DNA of 13,500 nt from Glandiceps talaboti (taxonomy: Eukaryota > Hemichordata > Enteropneusta > Spengelidae): the NCBI RefSeq assembly GCF_964340395.1, contig NC_135566.1, positions 1,266,501 to 1,280,000 of the forward strand, read 5' to 3'. A program made the position numbers and the translations under genes. Below, piece after piece: positions 9,480-13,500 of the stretch (position 1 is its first letter; the number at the start of each line of letters is the position of its first letter). The notes under the pieces are model-generated. The model was not told where the DNA came from. It searched no databases and worked only from the letters and a program-made list of their open reading frames with translations.

Positions 9480-9572
9480 GATACGAGTTCGTGCTGTATT
9501 TATTGCACTGTGCTAGTAGTATAACAGCTAAAAGGAAATAGACATCACCGCATCAACTGTCTAACGTTACTG
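9480..9572 (+). other. Probable 5' non-coding exon of the ABCB9-like gene (start approximate)
   Basis: The segment ends TTACTG before GTAAGT at 9573, a near-ideal donor in a CpG-containing region. The next good acceptor that leads to a coding start is TTTCCACAG at 12086. The exon after it has an in-frame TAA just before its ATG, so an upstream non-coding exon is needed. The 5' end given here is a guess; the donor is the supported part. Confidence 0.4.
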
Positions 9573-9678
9573 GTAAGTTTGTAGCATACAGTATTTTGCT
9601 ATACTCAAACTTACGGCGCTCGTTCTTCGCCGCTGTGCCAGGCATGGGACAGCACAGGTATTTCGCCGGTACGATACA

Positions 9679-9707
9679 ACCATAGACAGTGGAGGGGAGT
9701 CTATGGT
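9679..9707. repeat. Perfect hairpin, 9-bp arms, 11-nt loop
   Basis: ACCATAGAC and its complement GTCTATGGT enclose AGTGGAGGGGA. It sits in the first intron about 100 bp after the non-coding exon. It could be a piece of a dispersed element or a structured RNA segment. No function is assigned. Confidence 0.6.
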
Positions 9708-11207
9708 ACAACTCGATTCTCGCTCTTTCAAATTGTTCCAATATACACTGTCATGCTAAACATAATTTGTATGGACCATTCTTTCACACGCGTGTCGGTG
9801 AACTTGTAAACACATTAGATTTCTAACACGATCAAAATCCGAAGTGACAACCTCAGGTGCAGTCACGAGTCAATTATTGACATTCTAGATTAGCAATAGC
9901 AGTGCACTATGCATATAAATTAGAATAAAGCGGTACTACTAACATTACGTCAGTGATCTAGACTATTATGTGCACGTGTACCTCCCCTACTTTCACATGT
10001 GTTTCATTGGAGTAGAATATCTTGAAGTTTTATCGTGTAACATGTAATTTGTCACCATTATATGACTTAACACTGCTGTGGTAGTGCATATGAGTAGTGT
10101 GGATAGTAACACAACAGGGCCATGGTAACCTTGTAACTGTATCTCCATTGATTACTAATCTTAATAAAATGATAAAGAAAACCAGCCGATTTTGATAATT
10201 GATGTAGTGAATTCCTTGTTTAGTAGTAGTGTATAATATTTGCAAACCCACCTTTGTAGTAATATAATGTACTGTATAGGCACATTTCCCTCCTCCAGTC
10301 ACTGAGCCTTTGGACTTTAATACATAATAGGAAATATTAATGGATAATGGCATAAAAGTGACGAGTCAGTAAATACTGGAATGCTGAGTTCGCATTTAAA
10401 TTTGTAATAGATTTGCAAGAATGTACAACATCTAACCAATTGTACAGTAGAATAAGATAAAATACCCCTCTTGACCTTGAAACTGCTCTGCTGAGATAGG
10501 AATAGCATCAGACCGGGCCCATTGCATAAACCAGATTTGTATTATCTACAGTGATTGGACAACATACAATAGTAGAGTAATACTACAGGTGAATGAAGTT
10601 GTAGGTGATAAAGTGTAGGTATTCTTGTTGACCTTACTGTGAGAGTGAGTGAGGTCATTGTTCCACTTACAATTAGGTCATGTGACATTGAATCTCATGA
10701 GTCAGAGTTAGATCCACGTGTCTTGAACATTTTATCCTGGCTGGAATAAAATGATATTGCCATGACAACACAATGGTATTGCCTTGACAATTTTTTTTTC
10801 TTTTTTAAATCAATTGACTGGTATACCAGCACTAGAATACATAAATAATAGCTGTGCCATGCTGTAAGAAACACATTTAATTTTGTCAGTGACAAAGCAG
10901 TTTAATTGTCATGCAAATATCAATGATATATGTATATTGTCATTCAAATTACAATTACGCATAGTGTCAACATCTCATTCCATGAGTGTATAGGTAATCC
11001 ATTCCATAACCAGGTATGTATGTGATTCTAAAATAGTCTTGCATACTTTCTCCATGACTAATATTGAGTACAATAGTATCTTAAATTCAAATACATACAT
11101 GTATGAATGTGATTGGATGATGGTGATCACAGACCCCATAAAACTCTACCAATACACTCGTGTATAATCAGTGGGACATATAGTAGCAGGTAGCCAGCAA
11201 AAACAAC

Positions 11208-11233
11208 CACCTGTTTGATTCACCTGTTTGATT
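11208..11233. repeat. 13-bp tandem duplication
   Basis: CACCTGTTTGATT occurs twice in direct succession within intron 1 of the ABCB9-like gene. It is a short local duplication with no evident role. Confidence 0.9.
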
Positions 11234-11561
11234 CATTTTCTAAAATCTTACCAACAATGATTACCAATAGTTATTATCCATCTACTTGTAAGTATATTTC
11301 TGCTTACTATTAAATTTTTAGAGCTTTAATTAGCATCGACTCAGTGATGTGTTATGTGTAGACATATCTCCTTACTCCAACAGTTACCTTCATTAGTGTG
11401 ACATAATACATTGATGATAAAAGGGTGTATCATCAAGATATACAGCATTTGGTCCAGTTAGATGTGTACTCGTTAAAACCTGAAATTTGTGTAGTGATAT
11501 GCTATATTCTAAAGATCAAAAGTTATCTGCAAGTTCTAACACCTTTGAACAATTTGACTTT

Positions 11562-11609
11562 TTGGAATTTGGTGCTATATAAATTTTTATGATGATGATG
11601 ATGATGATG
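11562..11609 (+). mobile_element. 3' tail remnant of a LINE (L2/CR1-like) or derived SINE
   Basis: TTGGAATTTGGTGCTATATAA is followed by AATTTTTAT and a run of ATG triplets up to 11609. A terminal word resembling GGCGCTATATAAAT followed by a short tandem repeat is typical of L2/CR1-type LINE 3' ends and SINEs that copy them in fish and marine invertebrates. No body of the element or pol III box was recognised upstream, so it is either heavily truncated or a look-alike. Confidence 0.35.
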
Positions 11610-12103
11610 CAAGTTAGACTAAGCTTACATCTGAAATATCTTGTATTGTAATTTGTAGGGGAGATTACAAATGTAACTTTCCTGCTTTTCAAAACCAGTG
11701 TCACTACATACATATCATTATATGTTTGTAAAATACTAGACTTAAAGCCTTCAAAGTCTTTGAAAGAATGAGCAGAAATTCAAAAGTCAAAATGTCAGTT
11801 AGGATAGCTGAAGTGGTGTAGTATTTGCATTCAAGTCTACAGGTAGAATACTAGACTAAAACAAATATTTGCATTTTTTTTAAATTTAAATTTTATTGAA
11901 AGAGGGTTAAATATCATACAGTTAACCTGATGCTAGTCTTTCCCTGGACTCTCTAAAAAGACAACAACAAGACGACTTGATAACAAACACTGAGATGTCA
12001 ATATATTATAGAATAAAGAATCAATACAATTGACAGAAATGTGTATTAAGATATGTATAAAGTAAAGCCTTATTTTGTTTCCACAGACTAACTAGACAAC
12101 AAG

Positions 12104-12206
12104 ATGGGTCGTATCTACTATACTTTACCAACCGTGAGGTTTGGCAGAGTTGCCAAGTTGTTCTTCTTTTTAGATGCAGCAACGTGTATTGCTCTCTGGT
12201 TAACAG
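12104..12206 (+). CDS. First coding exon of the ABCB9-like gene
   Basis: The exon starts at 12087 after TTTCCACAG; its 17-base leader has an in-frame TAA, so the ATG at 12104 (context AACAAGATGG, a good Kozak match) is the start. It encodes 34 residues, MGRIYYTLPTVRFGRVAKLF through CIALWLT, plus one base of a Gly codon, and ends before donor GTAAAG. It carries most of membrane helix 1, with a buried Asp at residue 24. Confidence 0.75.
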
Positions 12207-13500
12207 GTAAAGTCATAATTTGCTGACGTTGCTATTGCTTCATTTCATTTGAACTTAACAATTAAAGGTGATTCAAAATGCTCACATTCACTATCGCTAA
12301 TATCCGAAAACTCTCAAAGTAAATCCGAAGGGAACTGACTGAAAAAAGGTCATTTTAAGGTGTTTGCAGATGCTTTTTAAAAGTTTTAAAACCAGAATGC
12401 GTTTCACAAACGTGTCGTCTAGCAAATTAGCGATAGTGAATGTGAGCATTTTGAATCACCTTTAAGGGTGTGAGAGATTAAAAATGAAGGTATTTTGATA
12501 AATGTATGTGGCTTGCTATAAGATGCAAATATCCTATAACTTATCAGTGAAATCAGAAAGGTCCTTTCATACAGACAACTCTGGAGAAGTCATAGCTTAA
12601 CATCTGTGACAGATATAGACAGTCATCTTTAAATTGAAACCCAAAGTAACAAATCAAAGTATTGGTCAATGTGTTATTTATTTCCATCAGTCGTTTTATC
12701 CATGAGTTGCAAGTAATAATACAACTGGTGAAAAAACACTGATGCATTTGCTTGAATGAAGTGAGCTAAGAGAAGACTTCGTAATGCAAAGACAAATTAG
12801 GTAAAAAACAAGATAACTGATTGCCATGAGTGAGCAAACTCACCAGTGTTATTTTGTGTGTTGTATGTCTTCAAGTTAGGAGCTATTATGATCTCAGCTG
12901 GGAATGAATGTGTATGTTTTCAGTACAAATATGTCTGAAGACACAAGGAATAGTATAGCCCTAACCTATTATTTAATGTCTCATATTTTGTATTACAGGG
13001 GGTCACAGTAAATATATGGTTAATAGTATCACTGAATGGAAAATTACTACGTCCGTCTTTGAGTTGGCCTGTCTTTCCTTACTGAAGCTGATCATTCTAT
13101 TCCCTATCTTTGGCAAGCTAGAAGATATCGCCATGGCACAAATAGAAGACCCATATAATCCACTTCTCAAGAAACGTAAAGCTATCATGCATGTTTCAAC
13201 ATTTATTTTATCGTTATTGAGCATCGCATATACGACAACGAAAGGTGTGCTCATACTGTTGAACAAAAGTTACGAAGACATGCACGTAACGTACCAAGCT
13301 TGTTGTATAGCAGCATTTGCCTTCTCTCTCCTAGAGTTGTTACTTTGTGTACTTTATCCTGTGTTCTTGCGTAAACTGAAAATACTCCGTGTCAAACACA
13401 AACTGAATGATGAAGGAATAGAGGAAGATGAGGATGGTAAACCTAAGACGCCTAAAGCTGCACCTGTAAATCTAAAACGATTGTTATCGCTTGCAAAACC
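12104..13500 (+). CDS. ABCB9 (TAPL)-like lysosomal ABC half-transporter, N-terminal part
   Basis: Coding segments are 12104-12206 and 12999-13500, joined in phase 1, giving about 201 residues and open at the window edge. Four hydrophobic helices are seen at about 16-36, 53-73, 98-122 and 133-157, then an acidic/lysine linker (171-190), then LKRLLSLAKP, the usual lead-in to the ABC transmembrane core (LQKLLSYTKP in human ABCB9 as I recall it). The four-helix TMD0 plus linker is the ABCB9 layout. Asp24 in helix 1 and Lys64 in helix 2 sit at a constant offset of seven from human Asp17 and Arg57, which are reported to pair within TMD0. In the family, TMD0 directs lysosomal sorting and the homodimer moves cytosolic peptides into the lysosome using ATP. 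The core and ATPase domains lie outside the window. A TAP-like or other ABCB paralogue is the main alternative. Confidence 0.72.
12207..12998 (+). other. Intron between the two coding exons of the ABCB9-like gene
   Basis: This 792-bp GT-AG intron runs from donor GTAAAG to acceptor TTTTGTATTACAG, phase 1. About a quarter of it is an inverted-repeat transposon at 12262-12465. The rest shows nothing notable. Confidence 0.75.
12262..12465. mobile_element. MITE with perfect 40-bp terminal inverted repeats
   Basis: Bases 12262-12301 are an exact reverse complement of 12426-12465, with no mismatch over 40 bp; the spacer is 124 bp with no coding capacity. Both ends read TTAA then AGGTGATTCAAAATG. 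TTAA at each edge would be the target duplication expected for a piggyBac-type element. A TA duplication (Tc1/mariner type) fits equally well because the ends are palindromic. It is non-autonomous. The identical arms suggest a recent insertion or a constrained hairpin. Confidence 0.9.
12999..13500 (+). CDS. Second coding exon of the ABCB9-like gene, cut by the window edge
   Basis: The frame is open throughout, from the split Gly codon (GGHSKYMVNSITEW) to LKRLLSLAKP at the edge. It supplies helices 2 to 4 of TMD0, a positively charged loop (LLKKRKA, residues 90-96) between helices 2 and 3, a basic stretch after helix 4 (RKLKILRVKHK), and the acidic linker. No donor is seen before the end, so the exon continues to the right. 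Confidence 0.75.

Larger units (their letters stand above)
9573..12086 (+). other. Presumed intron 1 of the ABCB9-like gene
   Basis: This is about 2.5 kb of AT-rich sequence. It contains a 9-bp-arm hairpin (9679-9707), two CACGTG words (9973-9978 and 10715-10720), a T-rich run (10791-10806), a 13-bp tandem duplication (11208-11233) and a retroposon-like tail (11562-11609). Short open frames on the minus strand (for example 10030-10353) have no family-like sequence. I see no other gene. Confidence 0.45.

Noticed and set aside
10030-10353. Minus-strand 107-codon frame as a gene or exon
   Set aside because: The translation is rich in Tyr, Thr, His and Ile typical of AT-rich non-coding DNA and lacks a convincing start context or splice borders.
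13003-13266. Minus-strand 87-codon frame
   Set aside because: It is antisense to the strongly supported ABCB9-like exon and is a shadow frame.

Overview
The window is animal (metazoan) nuclear DNA. It has AT-rich non-coding sequence, genes split by introns with GT-AG borders, microsatellites, a small inverted-repeat transposon, and no bacterial-style operons or long uninterrupted genes. An ABCB9-type lysosomal transporter, a strong CTCF-type motif and a LINE/SINE-style 3' tail fit a bilaterian, probably a marine invertebrate. The species cannot be fixed from the sequence alone.

Layout: (1) Positions 1-5525 are one uninterrupted minisatellite of 34-36 bp units, roughly 155-160 copies, running off the left edge and ending in a decayed unit. 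It has no coding potential. Almost every unit carries a perfect MEF2-type core that reads as a TATA box on the other strand, next to a CACCC-type stretch. (2) Positions 5526-6297 are unique, gene-poor sequence with a near-consensus CTCF motif at 5760-5778. (3) Positions 6298-8500 on the minus strand hold a three-exon gene that I assembled from splice signals and reading phase: 8500-8330, 7149-6931 and 6393-6298. It encodes a small multi-pass membrane protein of about 161 residues that I do not recognise. A 54-bp, in-frame triplication covers the 3' splice site of its second exon. (4) Positions 8501-9572 are a CpG-containing spacer between two divergently transcribed genes, split by a (TGAA)n/(TAAA)n microsatellite. 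(5) From about 9480 rightward on the plus strand is the 5' end of an ABCB9 (TAPL)-like gene. It has a probable non-coding first exon ending at 9572, a 2.5 kb intron, a first coding exon at 12104-12206, a 0.8 kb intron with a 204-bp MITE, and a second coding exon from 12999 past the right edge.

The visible part of the plus-strand gene encodes the N-terminal TMD0 (four membrane helices) and the acidic linker to the transporter core. The ATP-binding domain lies beyond the window. The two genes form a head-to-head pair and may share promoter elements, but nothing in the sequence shows that their products work together. Most of the unusual content is non-coding: the satellite, its block-level duplications, its edge near a CTCF motif, the acceptor-spanning repeat and the fresh MITE.
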